Origin: Pyrrhosoma nymphula
Taxonomy: Eukaryota > Arthropoda > Insecta > Odonata > Coenagrionidae
DNA: 64,000 bases
Assembly (NCBI GenBank): GCA_963573305.1
Contig: OY754335.1
Coordinates: 16,779,501-16,843,500 of the forward strand
Direction of reading: 5' to 3'
The stretch's first letter is position 1; each line of letters starts with the position of its first letter. The notes beneath the pieces were generated by a model that saw only the letters and a list, made by a program, of their open reading frames with translations, was not told where the DNA came from and ran no database searches. The position numbers and the translations under genes were made by a program. Positions 46,281 to 58,060 of this stretch are shown in pieces.

Positions 46281-47889
46281 AACCAATAAATTCTTCGAAA
46301 CAACCCTCACTAACCATCGCTTACCTCCTCCAATTCATTTTTCATTCAACCTTCCAATTTTACGGCTGGTATCGCAGCACTCCACACACCCTTGCGGCGT
46401 CTTGCTGAGTAGTATGTGCATATGGAGGAAGGAGGATGGAAGAGGGAAGGCAATATGGCAGAGGAGAAGAGAATATCGCCATAGCGGAGGAAAATATTCG
46501 GATGTGTGTTTGTGTCTGGGTTGGAGAACTGAGTGTAGGGGGATGTGGATATGAGATAGGAGGCATGGCGTGGAGCGAGGCGAATTAATATCGGGATATA
46601 TTCCCTCGGGGCTTTCGGTTGGGGAGCACATTGAAACTGTAGTGTGAGTTGAGGTGAACCGCAGATCGTGGTGGTTTTCCCTTTCCCGCTTCGTTCCTTT
46701 GCCCTAAACCGACAGACCTCATTCTCCTCCTAGTCCTTCAAAAGCCCCTTCTAATACCTACGCATACGCATTACCCTCCCGCCTCACCCAGCCATTGATG
46801 AGTCCTCTTCCCTCTTCAATCTCTCTCTTCTTTCGTCTCGGCATGAATTCTCAGTCTCACTCCGTTTCAGCTATCTCCACTCTATGACCGCTTTACACGA
46901 GGTATTTTTGTAGTATTCTGATGAACGGATGGGGTATTATTATTTCTCTGCATACTTCGGTTCAATTAGATATTTGACGTATCATTGTTACTCTCCCATT
47001 TCCCTTACTAGGGTTGAACGTTATTGCACTGATACTGGAGACGGACCTTGCATCATGCCCCTTCCACATGAAGGTCACAATTGATGAGTTTCATGTTCTC
47101 AGGGCTCTGCGGGTGGAAAAAGCATGCCTTTGGCCACCGTTATAACCTCTGTCCTTCATAACTAAGGACATGTTACATTGAACATAACCTCGAAACTTAA
47201 GACTGTTGAAGGTAAGCATGATAGTGAGCGTTCACAACAATCTTTGAGAGCATAACTTAGCGTCGACTATGCCATCTCTTTTTGACTCCCATGTTGTTTA
47301 GTCGGCCAATCACGAAGAATTGTTTTCGTAACCTGACCAATCAGAGGATAAATTGACAGTCATACGAGCGTCATCAGCGATGAGAAAGGGAAATGCTACC
47401 ATTAACAAGAGTTTTTAAAATGGAATCACTTATAAATGAAATAGACACCACATTTCTAAATCGATCAATTTCAAATTGGATCGTGATTTTAAAAGCTTGA
47501 GCTATTCTTGAGCATCATTGAAGAAATATCCCACTTGGTGAACGCAAGGAAAGATAAAATATTTACATTCGTTGACTCAGAGACGTGGGGTTTTGCAGCC
47601 TGATATTAAGTTGCGTTAGATTCCAAAGTTATGTTCTTTTTCTCAATGATTGTGAGCCATGAGTTACGCTATGCTTTGAAACCCGGTGTGAACCGGCTTT
47701 TATTAATAAAATGATCATCACATTGTTTTAGGAATAACAAAGCAATCAATTCCCTAAATAATTTGTAATTTTAACTGCATCTTGAAGGTGTAACACTAAT
47801 GAAGTGAACATTAACTATTGAAATCGACAAATATTTTCCGGAATACGTAGTAATTCACTGTAAATCTATCTTCCTCGGCCATTAATACT
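46281..47889. other. No gene seen
   Basis: Includes a purine/pyrimidine-biased stretch (46335-46640) that keeps frames open by composition. Nothing recognised. Confidence 0.4.
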
Positions 47890-48780
47890 CTCCTCATACA
47901 TCATCATCATCATTGGTGCTTCTGTCCGCAGACAGGTTTCAACAGTAGCGTTGTCTCCACAGCATTCTATTCTGGACCTCTCTCTTCATCTCTGCATAAC
48001 TCCTTCCTTCTTTTATATCCCTCAGCATTCCGTGCCTTCTCCGTCCTCTTCTCCTCTTCCCTTCTATTATTACTTTCTCTAGGCTGTTGTTTCTTAAAAT
48101 ATGTCCAATCCATTTTGCCTTTCTCTTTTTAATTTCTCTCAGTATACTTCTTTCTTCTCCAATCCTCCTTAGCACTTGTTCATTCATGATCTTATCTTTC
48201 CATCCAATCTTCTCCATTCGTCGCCATAGCCACATTTCAAAGCATTATAAGTACTTTTCTTCTCTCTTCTTCAACGACCACATTTCGCATCCATACAACA
48301 CAATGCTCCATATAAAGCATTTTGCAAATCTTTTCCTAATATCCATCTTGATGTTTCTTGCTATCACCAGTTCCTTAATCTTGCTAAATGCTACTTTTCC
48401 CTACCCAATTCTGCTTTTAATTTCTTCAGTACAGTTGCCATTCTGTGTAGCTATAATTCTCAGGTAAGTGAAAGAGCTTACTTGTTTTAATTTTTCTTCC
48501 TCCAGCCATATATTTAAGGGCCCTTCTGTCTTCGCTATTCTCATTGCGTTAGTTTTATTGCAGTTTATTCTCATTCCGTAGTCTTCACTCTTCTTCCTAA
48601 TTCTTTCCATCATTTTCAGAAGTTCTTCTTCATTCTCTGCTATTATAGCCTGGTCATCAGCATATTTGATGGATTTTATTCTTTCACCTCCCACTTTAAT
48701 CCCCCAGATGTCTTCTAAAGCTTCTTCCAGCAGTTTGTCAGCATACAAGTTAAAGAGGCATACGCTTCTCATACCCTCTT
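47890..48780 (-). pseudogene. LINE reverse transcriptase 3' fragment (copy 2)
   Basis: From 48772 downwards: FNLYADKLLEEALEDIWGIK, motif C IKYADDQAIIAE (DD present), RINCNKTNAMRI, VSSFTYLRIIATQNGNCTEE; a frameshifted connector; then MWLWRRMEKIGWKDKIMNEQ and KAKWIGHILRNNSLEKVIIE ending near 47939. The 3' end has a short (ATG)n tail (47898-47912). Palm motifs A and B are missing through 5' truncation. It belongs to the same broad LINE group as 48850-50495 and 60712-61235, marked by F-E-x-W-x-W-R-R-M and W-x-G-H-x-x-R. Confidence 0.88.
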
Positions 48781-48849
48781 ATATTATTCTTATATGCTCA
48801 CTTTATCTCTATTTTTATTGTTCTTAATCATCATAGTATTACAGTCCTA

Positions 48850-50495
48850 GGATTGGCATACTGCAGCCCTCCATTTCGCCCTATCCCATGCCAGTTCCTT
48901 CACTTCCCTATGGTTCTTCTTCCCTGTATCCCTCTTGACTTGCCCCAAGTACTTGTCTCTTGGTCTTCCTCTGGGGACTTTCCCTTCAATTTTTCCCTCC
49001 ATTATGCTTCCTATGTAATTGTTGTGTCTCATGACATGACCAACCCACCGTGTTCTTCTTTGGCGTATGGTGCTCCACAGTGCCCTTTCTTTTCCAATTC
49101 TTCTGTATAAGTACCTCCTCGTTTCTCACCCTATCCACCCATTTGATCTTCAGCATCCTCCTCCAGCACCAGGTCTCGAAGGCTTCTATTCTTTTCTGGT
49201 CAATTTTTCCATTGATCCATGCTTCTGATCCGTAGAGTGCCACTGCCCACACGAATGCTTTCACGTACTGTTTCCTTGTCACTAGTCTATTGCTCTTCGA
49301 GCAGAGTAGCAGCCTTTTGGCCATGAATGCCGTCTTAGCTTGGGCTATTCGACGCTTGATGTCTGTCGTGCTTCTTCCATCCCAGGTAATGGTGTTCCCA
49401 AGGTAGGTGAATGATTCCACTGGCTCCAATCTTTCTCCTTTGAGACGGACGTTGGCCAATACTTTCTCTCTTCCGCACACAAGTATCTTGGTTTTCTTCT
49501 TATCGACTTTCATGTTGTATTCCTGGAACACTTTTTAAATTGTGTTCAGTGAGTTCTGTAGATCATCCTCGTTTTCTGCTACGATGGCGATATCATCAGC
49601 GAAGTGTAGCATGTTGCTTTATTCCCCATTCACTTTGATTCCTTTTTCTTCTATTTCTTTTATTCCTTCCTCCATGTACATATTGAAGAGTGCTGGTGAC
49701 AGGTTACATCCTTGACGGACCCCTTTGTTAATTTTTGCCTCTATATTTCTTCCGTCTTGCGTGCGTATTGTGGACATCTGGTCCTTGCATAGCTGGTAGA
49801 TGATTATTCTGTCATTGTAGTCCAAGCCAAGTTTTTCCATAGTATTGAACATCTTATTCCATTTGACATTATCGAATGCCTTCTCCAAGTCCACGAAGGC
49901 TTGCTCACTTTGATCATTTTCTATACCAGTAGTCTCAGGCATAGTATTGCGTCCCTTTGTCCCCCTATTCTTCCTAAATCCAAATTGGTTTTCCGATAGG
50001 TTTTCTTCAATTTTTCCTTCAATTCTTCTGCCTACTATCCGAGTAAGGATTTTGGATGCATGTGACACTAGACTCAAGGTTCGGTGCTCCTCGCATTTCT
50101 CAGCCCTTGCTCTCTTCGGCATGGTCACCATTGAGCTCCTCTTGAAGTCTTCTGGCAGCTTTCCGGATTCGTAGCAATCTTGGATTATTCCATATAGTGC
50201 GTCTAATGCTTTTTCACCAAGTGCTTTGATTACTTCTCCGCTGATTTTATCTTCTCCGGGCGCCTTTCCATTCTTCAGGTCTCTTACTGCTCTCTCAAAT
50301 TCGCTACTTAGTATATCCCTGGTTAACGGTTGTCTTCCTCCACTTAGTTCTGGTCATCTATCAATGCTTTTCCTAGGGGTGTCGGGCCTCGGCATAGCTC
50401 TTCAATGTACTGTTTCCATCTGTTGCCGATTTATCTATCTTCCATTAGCAGTTTCCCATCTTTGTTCTTATATGCTCCTAAGTTGCAATAGTCAG
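48850..50495 (-). pseudogene. LINE reverse transcriptase, nearly complete RT domain (copy 1)
   Basis: From about 50495 downwards: GAYKNKDGKLLMED; AVRDLKNGKAPGEDKISGEV; SENQFGFRKNRGT; motif A QAFVDLEKAFDNVKW; motif B NKGVRQGCNLSPALFN; motif C LHFADDIAIVAE; YNMKVDKKKTKILV; FTYLGNTITWDG; VWAVALYGSEAW; FETWCWRRMLKIKWVDR; a frameshift near 49040-49100; then IGSIMEGKIEGKVPRGRPR to about 48847. Only two in-frame stops (before and after motif C) and one late frameshift interrupt it, so it is fairly young. All catalytic aspartates (motif A, FADD) are present. The endonuclease is absent. Copy 2 follows in the same orientation. Confidence 0.92.
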
Positions 50496-53400
50496 TGGAT
50501 TCCCATGAAAGCAGAGCTGTATAATTTGACTGGGACCGCATAGTAGAGTAAAAAGACAATTAATTCCAAATAATCCTCCTTGATATATTTAATTCGCATA
50601 AAGTTAGGTCATGAGGTATCATTATCTTTCCCTTTAGAATTATCTATTTTCCATTGTGCCTCAACAATTTTCACCTTCATTCACTGGAATTGCCTAATTG
50701 GACAAACTAAAATAGCTACTAATGATAAGATTTATGTATAAAAATTTTCATTTGGTATTGAATCGAAGATTATCGGTACCTTATTTTCATAATGTCACTT
50801 ATTCGATAAAAGCAAATTGAAGATTGCAGCATTTGTTGCCGTACTTGCTTTAATAACCAAATATTCAGGGGTGATTTATCTCAAATGAAATCTTCCTTGA
50901 AAGGTATTTGTGAAATGAAAAGTGCATCAATATGCAGGCTAATGCTAAAAATGATTTAAGTTTTTATTAGTCTTGAATCATTTTTTTAAAGTACTTTTAT
51001 TATTTACACACATGGTTTTAATATGAGAGATTTTAGTTTAAGGTTACGTTAAAAGGTCAATTGTCGAAACCATTCAATCATCCTACTCGTATAATATATA
51101 TCCTTCCTCAGATACCACCATATATGCAATTATTAATGTTTAATCTAAGGTATTAAAATATAATGAGGTAACACTTCCTTAAGAAACTTCATATACACTA
51201 AGGAAATTAGTATCAAGTGAGATGCTTAAAAAATTGGTGTGTATATATATATGTATAATCTTATTTACGTAATTGAATAGTTCATTTCTTAGATTATTTA
51301 GGAGAGATAGTACTTAAGAAACTGAATGCAATGGTCACCAAACCTTACGGATATTAGTGGTGAGTTTTTACAATACTGACTTCAAAGTAAGTATATGGTG
51401 CGGGTAAAAACTGGACTTTGCAGTGGACTCGTGTCTGATTAACTTCCTGCATGTAATCATCGTTGTCGTCATGTGGGACATCCGACAGTATTCCCTAACG
51501 GCGCCCATCCCACATGCCGACATCTCTGATTGATAGACAGTGACTTGCGGAGATCGATAACGCGGGCCTTCGACATTCAATATCAATGCCGTGTTTGGGG
51601 AACAGGAGAAGTAAGATGATTACGGCTTTGTTTACAAGAGAAGAGAATTTGAGACGTAGCTTCGAACGATAGATTGCCAGAGTTCTCTTAGCATTGACGG
51701 ACATATTGTGCCAGGAAATAAGATGCATTAGTTAATGAAAAACTTTTGCGTCGAGCAGCTTTGCTCTCCATCTACTGCAAAAAGAAGAACATTTCAGTGT
51801 ATGGTAGGTTCCAGGGATATTACTTGTGATGTTCTCCTTCGAATTTTGGAATGAGTAAAGGGAGCACCTAAGGAATAGATTTTGTGCGATTTACATATCT
51901 AATTGACCTTTTTCACCTGATAAACCTTATATAAGCATAGTGCGAATGTATAATTAGGCGTGGTACTGAATCGTTTAGTGGTGGAGTGGTTACTGGATTT
52001 ATGTAGGTTTTTCCAGTAATTAAGTGGTCTCATGTGGTTGGATTAGGTCACCTATTTTTTTATTTCCCGAACAAGATCAAAGAAATGTTAGGGCAGGAGT
52101 ATATCTTTGTTTTCGATGAAACTAATAGATTACTCAAAATTGGATGGCCTTTTCGTCTATTTTAACGACTTCCAATCCAGCAGAATATAGAACACATAAT
52201 TTTTATAGCACAGGCAATACGCCTGCTTAGTCTAATATTTTAGCTATCCCAACCATTCAATGGCCAGGCGGGAACTGGACTTTCAATTGAAGTGGGGAAA
52301 ACTGGAGCAAACTTGAAGACGTGAATAATAACCAGGTTGGTTGTTTCGATAACGGAGATGGTGGAATACAATTAGTTCATAATTCATTCGTAAGCTTGCA
52401 TAATGGATTTAATGAAAGCAGTCGCCATTATAACAATATATTCTTTGGAATTTCTGAAGCAGAAACCTGCTCTTAGAGTTCTTCCTTGATGTTATCAATG
52501 CTGTCGAGGATATATTGCATTTTACCTCGGATGTTCATATTTTAAATGTTGAAATCTTTATTGAACTTAATTTCATTTATCATTACAAAATTTTTGTGGC
52601 TGCTCTCGCTTCAATAGAGTAACTTAAAATGTAATGTACAGAATCTGAAAGCTGGGAAAGTTAATTTTTATTTTAATTCACGCGTATGTTGTGTAGATTC
52701 ACAATCCCGCCACATTCATATCTTGAAATTTAAGCAATTATGGTTCGGCTTGCAAAAAGATTTTGGAGGCAAATATAATTTTGCGATGTTTCTTTTAGCG
52801 CATATAACATCGGATAGAATTCGTATAGTATTGAACTCTTGAGAGGCTATCTGTATAAAAGAAGAAGTAAGTACCTATACAGTTATCCCAATATCCGTAC
52901 ACGATTACATAATTGTGGTCTTTTGATGATGGGAATTAATGTATTATATGTAACACAGTAAAGGGTGAATTGAAAGTTCCAATTCCGAGTTGAATCGAAG
53001 TGCGTCGTTTTTTTAACTGATGTGGAACTAATAGTTTCATGACGTTTTGATAGAATGTGAATATTCAAAATCTATCGTTTGGTTGCGGAATTGAGCATTT
53101 ACAATTTTCGCATGTAAATATATCTGAGTACACGGTGAACCCTTTATCATACAGTTTTGCAATGCTCTAAGTTCCATTTTCTTGTCTTATTTAAAAAAGA
53201 AACTAACTAAGATGTATACAGCATGATAACTTTACCTAATCTAGGGAAGAAATCAGAGAGATTCTTTTGGCTTCTTATTATTTATCGCAGACTAATGAAA
53301 ATGCATGAATCTACACTTAGAGAAGAGGCAGAAGGGAAAGGTCGTCCTCCAAGCTTCGAGACTAACCGCAAAGGAGGAAGAAGCGGGCTAGCCGCAAAGC

Positions 53401-53592
53401 CATGGGCTATATACTCACCTCAGGGTTTGCAGACACAGAAGGGCAAGCAAATCAATCGTTCCATTGTTGTCTGTGTGGCAGCACCATTGTTGGACGAAGT
53501 ATTTTTTGCTGAGGATTTGTTTGGTAGTGGTCATATTATGCGTAACCATAAGAACTACATCAAACAAGTGGTATGTGCATCGGCCTGAATAT
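50496..53592. other. No gene seen
   Basis: AT-rich. A 121-codon plus frame at 53223-53588 (with RPPSFETNRKGGRSGLAAKP) has no family I recognise and is likely chance. Confidence 0.4.
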
Positions 53593-53821
53593 TTTTGTCT
53601 ATAGTTGGAGCGAAGGCTTCCGCAGTGGCTGATCATGCTGGATCTAGGTTTTACGGAGCAGCTGCGTGTGTCAATTATTATCATGACGACAGTTTCTTCC
53701 TTATATATGCGACTTCCAGTCTTCAGGGACGCCTTCTGTAACGGGGGAGAAACTGTCGTCATGATAATTGACACACGCAGCTGCTCCGGAAAACCTAGAT
53801 CTAGCAGTTTTGTCTATAGTT
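53593..53821. mobile_element. 201-bp hairpin insertion with 14-bp target-site duplication
   Basis: Direct repeats TTTTGTCTATAGTT at 53593-53606 and 53808-53821 flank a 201-bp insert (53607-53807). Within it, arms of about 58 bp (from 53638 and to 53807) fold back; the best preserved part is GGAGCAGCTGCGTGTGTCAA. The loop contains CTTCAGGGACGCC and CTGTAACGGGGGAGAAACTG, shared with the hairpin at 62334-62541. No coding. The target-duplication length suits LINE-type retroposition better than cut-and-paste transposition. Confidence 0.85.
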
Positions 53822-54046
53822 TTCCAGCCTGGGGAAGTTTTCCAAAATGTTTCCTTTATAATCTGTTTACTTGGTCATCATAATCAGTAGTTGTCAATCC
53901 GAAGTTTTGTTGCCTTTAGCTCTCCAATACATTCTGTTTTCAACTTGCCGCATTGTTTTTTCACAATCACTCATTTTAACATGCATTATAACTTTCTATA
54001 TGTTTCCCAACATTTTTATTCCTGGGTAGTTCTTCCCATTTGTTGC
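53822..54046. other. Short spacer, no gene seen
   Basis: AT-rich; possibly further 3' sequence of the LINE fragment that follows on the minus strand. Confidence 0.4.
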
Positions 54047-54235
54047 TCATTCAATTATAACTTTCAGGAGGCTCTCATGTCTCAGAATCTGTCCAACATT
54101 GTCTTCTTTACTGCGTAGAATGTTTATCATGCATCTTTTCTCCCAAGTACTTTGTGGGACGTATTCAATAATGGTTCTATCCTTCCTTTTGATCTTAATC
54201 ATTCTTTCATAATACCATTTTTCTATTGCTTTCGA
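54047..54235 (-). pseudogene. LINE C-terminal scrap (WRRM/WIGH group)
   Basis: The minus frame has KWYYERMIKIKRKDR, TWEKRCMINILRSK and VGQILRHESLLKVIIE, a decayed version of the FExWxWRRMxKIxWxDR ... WIGHILRHxSLLKxVIEG block seen at 47939 and 60735. It is fused in the same open frame to the tail of a different LINE (54236 onwards). Confidence 0.65.
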
Positions 54236-54636
54236 TATTGTTTGTTGTGCTATTGGTGTCTTGTCAAGAGGGATGTTGTCTCTTGTAATGCGGAGCATCA
54301 GTTTTTCGTTATTCTACCGACGTCCGCATCCCAGTATCTTCTCCGCTCTCTTGTCCTACTGGCGACGTTGTTTAAGTTTAAATGCCTTAACTCGATGTTT
54401 CTTTTTCTCTTCAAGAGTGTGTTGCCCGTGATCATTCTTTTCGTCCGCATTTCTGATGTTCTCAATTGTCTCTTTGCGTGCATTGTTTCACCTATCTCAT
54501 TTCTGCACCGTATATCATGATGGATCTGACATACATTTTATGTATGTGTGAGTTGCCTTCCGTGCCTTTATACCTATATATTATTCTTTTTATATTTTAT
54601 TTGTACTAAGATTGGGGCAACCTTATTCACTACTAG
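54236..54636 (-). pseudogene. RTE/BovB-like LINE C-terminal part, right of the insertion
   Basis: Minus strand: VNKVAPIL near 54625, YVRSIMIYGAEM, QLRTSEMRTKRMITGNTLLK, SRTRERRRYWDADVGRITKN and, after a frameshift, LLRITRDNIPLDK. This matches the usual RPIxTYxAETR, LRTxEMRxLRxIxGKTL, RRxxWNxHVxRM and RIARDNIPxGxR series. The upstream part of the same reading continues at 55536-55730, beyond the 0.9-kb element. Confidence 0.75.
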
Positions 54637-55535
54637 CAGAAATGCCCGTTAATTCTCATCGGGAGAGATAAAGGTAAGAAATAACTTAGTAATTCTGTTC
54701 ATACAGAAGAGAATTTGACTTCTCATTTATCATATTATGTTAGTTTTTTACCGAGTGGAATTTCCCCGTTTTGTCGCTTAAATGATGAATAGCATTAAGT
54801 TATTATACTGAAATTATTTACTTAACAGAAAGGCATTCTAGTTTCGCTACGGGGAGATAAACTCCATAATTTCGAGCATATTTTCTCTTTAGTGAGGTTG
54901 AGCGAGATTTCTTTACAGTACCAATAGAGACCATATTCGAATTTTCATTCGAAATAAATATCATGCAACTAAGCGCCAAATTTCAAGATAAATGGCTCAT
55001 TACTTCATTCATTCCGATGCGTAACAGAAAGTAGTGATTCGGGGACTTTGAAACCCCGGAAGAAAAAAAGTTCCGGACGAAGTTTCCTGCCCATAGTTAT
55101 TGCTTAGATTGCCAAGGAGATATGCTATATTGTTAAAATCGGAGAAAAAATTATAATTTTGAAATTGAAAGCGTATTGTTTAAGCAAAAACGAAGCATAT
55201 AGCTAAATCTATTGCCATTTTTAAGTACTTAATTCTTTCTGCAATCCGATAGTGAAATTGCATCCTTATATCTGGATTTTTTAAGTTAAAAAAAATAAAG
55301 ATAAATCTACACTGATTCCAATGCCATTATTACGGGATTAAAATATAGGGCCCGTTTTAGGAGCATTGGGGCTCTTGTGGCTCTGAGGCCTTTTTCATAT
55401 ATAGCGAATAACACTGGCTACTATGTAGGTACGCTAGAATCATACGAAAGTTCAGGTTAATCGGTTCGGTAGTTTTCGAGGAGAAGAGTAACGGTCATAC
55501 AGACAGTCAGACATTTTTATATATTTGTATGGATA
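54637..55535. mobile_element. 0.9-kb interspersed element inserted in a LINE
   Basis: Starts TAGCAGAAATGCCCG and ends with GTTAATCGGTTCGGTAGTTT, a CAGACAGTCAGAC run and an AT-rich terminus, so it is related in structure to 887-2834. Flanks ATTCACTAC (54628-54636) and ATTCATTAC (right side, from about 55536) agree at 8 of 9 positions and look like a target duplication. Non-coding. Confidence 0.75.
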
Positions 55536-55730
55536 TTCATTACTTTGTTTTCAAGGTTTCCCTAGCTATATATTTTGTTTCCTATGTAGCCAAAGTGCAT
55601 TAAACATTCAGTTGGAGTATTATCCAAGGTAATTTTACAACGAAGAGGTTCTTTATTTATGGCCATGGATTTGGTTTTGGATTTGCAAATCATATTATAC
55701 GATTTGTTTTTTACACGATTTGCCTTCCGT
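55536..55730 (-). pseudogene. RTE/BovB-like LINE, left part of the split copy
   Basis: The minus frame has ICKSKTKSMAINKEPLRCKI, LDNTPTECLMHFGYIGNKIY, one stop and GNLENKV. This matches the thumb block (S-K-T-K-x-M; F-x-Y-L-G; GDLExEV) that directly precedes the RPIxTY block found beyond the insertion. RT palm motifs are not visible upstream. Confidence 0.7.
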
Positions 55731-57954
55731 CCCTATATATTTATTTTCTTAGATAAACAATAAGTGTCCTGAGCGTGAGGTAGCATGGCTTCTGTTATTA
55801 TAGGTTTTGTTTCCCAGCTTGCCAATGTGCTAATTTCCTCTGAAGTTGTCCGTCATCGTTCTAAATTCTATAAATTAAAACTTTGCATCTGAATAATTAT
55901 TTCTTTAAATTATTATTTATTTTGTATTTGTAAGTCTTATGTACTTATTCTTGCGTCAATGTTTTTCAATAAGTACTTTTATTAATGTATTGTGCTGAAT
56001 GCCTTGTAACCCCGCTGTTCACGGGGGATATGATGACCTACCTACCTGCATGGGAGAGACTGCAAGAGATTATAAAACGCTGACTTGTGCCGCCTACGTT
56101 CTACTTTTTCCGCGAAGCTTGCATTTCTGGAGTGTACGCGCGGGCAAATGGCCATGTTCGCCGTGCTATACCGTGTCTCGCTGCAGTTTAATACTTTTAA
56201 GTCTTCCCTTTTTTCTGTTCTCCTTTTAAAATTTATGAGGGTCCCTGATGATACCTTTTGCCGCCCACCCCTCATCACAACCTAAAAGCGCCGATCCTTC
56301 TCCTACCTCCCCGAACCCTGCGCCGCCGACTCGCTAGATCGAAATTAATTGTCCCGACGTTTTCGGAATGGATCAAGGGAGGGTACCGACCGATACATTT
56401 TAATTTTTGTTTTCGACAGCCCCCCTCCCCCTCCTTCCTTCCCAACCTGAATCCTAATGCGCATCGGCTCCCTGTCATCTTCACTCGTGAAAAAAATGCA
56501 TAACGTCTAGCGTAAATTAATTGAGAGATTTGATTTTTTCGGCATCCTCCCCTCGTTTGGTGTTCAAGTAAGAAGGATGACATTCTCCATAGGGTTTCAT
56601 TCAGGCATTGATCTCGTGAATATTTGGATAGAATGTAACTGAAAAAACTATAAATGTAACCACTTCATTCTTTGAGGAAGTTGTTGCTATTCATGAGGAA
56701 AGAAAGGGAGAATACCCATCCACAATTTAATCTAGTTGGTATATTTTATTCTTTTTACAGATAAGATAAAAATATGGGAGAGAATTATTATAAAAGATTT
56801 TATCATGAAAAATATAGGTTATCTTCTCCTTGTACTCTGGAGAATTCACATTTTTCACTATTCATCCGATTTTTATAATACAAGAGCATGCTAATTCTAC
56901 GTGGAATATAAATGACTAGTTATTTTTTTAGTTCTATCCCTTTGAAATTTTTGTGATTTTAATTATTGATAATAATACTTATGACATATGATCTAAAATC
57001 TAGCTTAGTTGGAGTTCTAAAAAAATAAAGTTTCTTTTAAATAAAGAGTGCATAGGAACCCTATACAGAATAATTCTGTAAAAAAACCGATAGATAGTGT
57101 GGACACTGTAGTTGGCTATATATTTTACTTTTTCAACCGTATTTTTTCAAATGGTACAGGGCGCTACCCACATTTCTTCAACTTTCCGATTTACAATAAC
57201 TATATTTCATCGTTGCATCGCCGCTTGTCATAGGCAAATATAATCTTATTTATAAGACGTTTCACATCCATTATAGCATGCTGCTCACTCAAAGCTAATA
57301 GCTACTTTAATTAAAACTTTTGAAAGAAAAGTTAAATACTGCCAAATTTGCGCTGGAAATACTAAAAGCAACTTTCGAGACTCCCTGAGTTAATAGCTAT
57401 CTAATATTTTTTCGGCATCCTGCCCACATCCATGGTTGTGGTCACAGGGGTCGGGTGCTCCCTTGCAAGCTCCCCTAGCATTCATTTCATGAAGTGGCGG
57501 TAACATAGGGTGGAGTGTTTGATAGAGGGGAGTAGGCTCCGCAGGGACCGGCGGTTGGTAGGATGGATGGATGGTTGGAGTCATGGTGTCTCATGGGCCG
57601 GAGGTTTAGCAAAGGGAAGATGGAAGGAGTGCAAGGAGGGTGCGTTCTAAATGCGTCCTTGGTGTGAGTTACGGTGGTTCAAGGGGTTTATGGGAGTTTT
57701 TCGGCCTGACAGGAGTGAGATGGATGGTCGGAGAGGGAGGACGAACGGGGGAATGTATACAGGAGGCGTCGACAGGGTAAAAAAAATAGGTGGATTGTCT
57801 GCTATGGACTCGCCCGTGATGGGAGTTTCAAAGGATGGGGGTGGAAGTGACAAAGGGAGTGGGAGTGAAGTATTGGGGAGGAATTGGTGAGGGGGACTAA
57901 GGTGTAGGAGCCTGGTGGTATCTCCTCATTCCCCATACTCTTCTCCCCCACGGA
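55731..57954. other. No gene seen
   Basis: AT-rich to 56000; 56000-56580 is moderately GC-rich with opposing frames and no motif; 57480-57900 is G-rich with GGATGGATGG words. Confidence 0.4.
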
Positions 57955-58060
57955 ACAGAATTTACATGTGGTGTGCAAAAGTAACAATGAGAAAAATCGC
58001 TCTGCTGGACTGGGGTTCGAACCCTGACCTCCGGGATGGGATTTGATGTAAATTTCGGTT
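57955..58060 (-). mobile_element. SINE fragment with tRNA-type B-box
   Basis: The minus strand reads TCCCATCCCGGAGGTCAGGG, then the B-box GGGTTCGAACCCC and AGTCCAGCAGAGCGATTTTT, the style of a tRNA-derived SINE head. The A-box half is missing, so this is a truncated copy. Unrelated in sequence to the SINEs at 15543 and 46013. Confidence 0.55.

Noticed and set aside
53223..53588. 121-codon plus frame as a host exon
   Set aside because: No recognisable domain, no clear splice context, and its 3' end runs up to the hairpin insertion; length is within chance for this window.
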